A DNA stretch of 5,688 bases, from positions 1 through 5,688 of the forward strand of contig JASLAP010000088.1 of the NCBI GenBank assembly GCA_030147065.1, read 5' to 3'. The DNA is from Pseudonocardia sp. GTDB taxonomy: Bacteria > Actinomycetota > Actinomycetes > Mycobacteriales > Pseudonocardiaceae. How positions within the stretch are numbered: position 1 is the first letter of the stretch; each line of letters starts with the position of its first letter. The notes beneath the pieces were generated by a model. It searched no databases. It was not told where the DNA came from and saw nothing but the letters and a program-made list of their open reading frames with translations. This document shows, piece by piece, positions 5,685 through 5,688 of this stretch. The translations under genes were made by a program, and so were the position numbers.

Positions 5685-5688
5685 CCCG

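Noticed and set aside
1..5688. CRISPR array, tRNA/rRNA gene, riboswitch, or a new defence or mobile system
   Set aside because: No spaced direct repeats, cloverleaf pattern or known aptamer core was seen, and all genes fit ordinary chromosomal families.

Overview
The window is very GC-rich DNA with G/C at nearly every third codon position, typical of an actinomycete. The gene content fits a member of the Pseudonocardiaceae or a relative: a YkcA/B-type mannosyltransferase, a sucrase/ferredoxin-like protein, YdbS/YdbT-type PH-domain membrane proteins, a HerA-like (DUF853) ATPase gene and actinobacterial oligoribonuclease. The family-level placement is an inference from protein style and gene order.

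Layout, left to right. Positions 1-423 (+) hold the 3' end of a GT39/YkcA-B-like membrane glycosyltransferase. A 50-bp gap follows, which carries a candidate IdeR/DtxR iron box overlapping a leaderless-type -10 element. Positions 474-1337 (+) encode a thioredoxin-fold [2Fe-2S] protein of the sucrase/ferredoxin-like (Apd1-type) family. The 203-bp gap at 1338-1540 contains a C-rich, G-poor stretch and then a perfect 19-bp inverted repeat, probably a transcription end. Positions 1541-2233 and 2230-3747 (+) form a two-gene operon with ATGA overlap, encoding bPH2-domain membrane proteins that resemble B. subtilis YdbS and YdbT.

On the minus strand, 5031-3754 is a broken HerA-like/DUF853 ATPase gene. 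Five small indels, mostly in G/C runs, separate recognisable pieces, and a block of roughly 100 codons that should include Walker B is missing. It converges on the PH operon with 6 bp between stop codons. It diverges from orn (5064-5666, +), a complete 200-residue oligoribonuclease with all DEDDh residues. The 32-bp orn/ATPase gap has candidate -10 hexamers for both directions, both placed for leaderless or nearly leaderless transcripts.

The genes do not form one pathway. They look like ordinary chromosomal housekeeping and envelope genes. I found no CRISPR array, insertion sequence, tRNA or defence system. The points most worth checking are the fragmented ATPase gene (real decay or sequence error), the iron-box candidate at the Fe-S gene, and the long hairpin.
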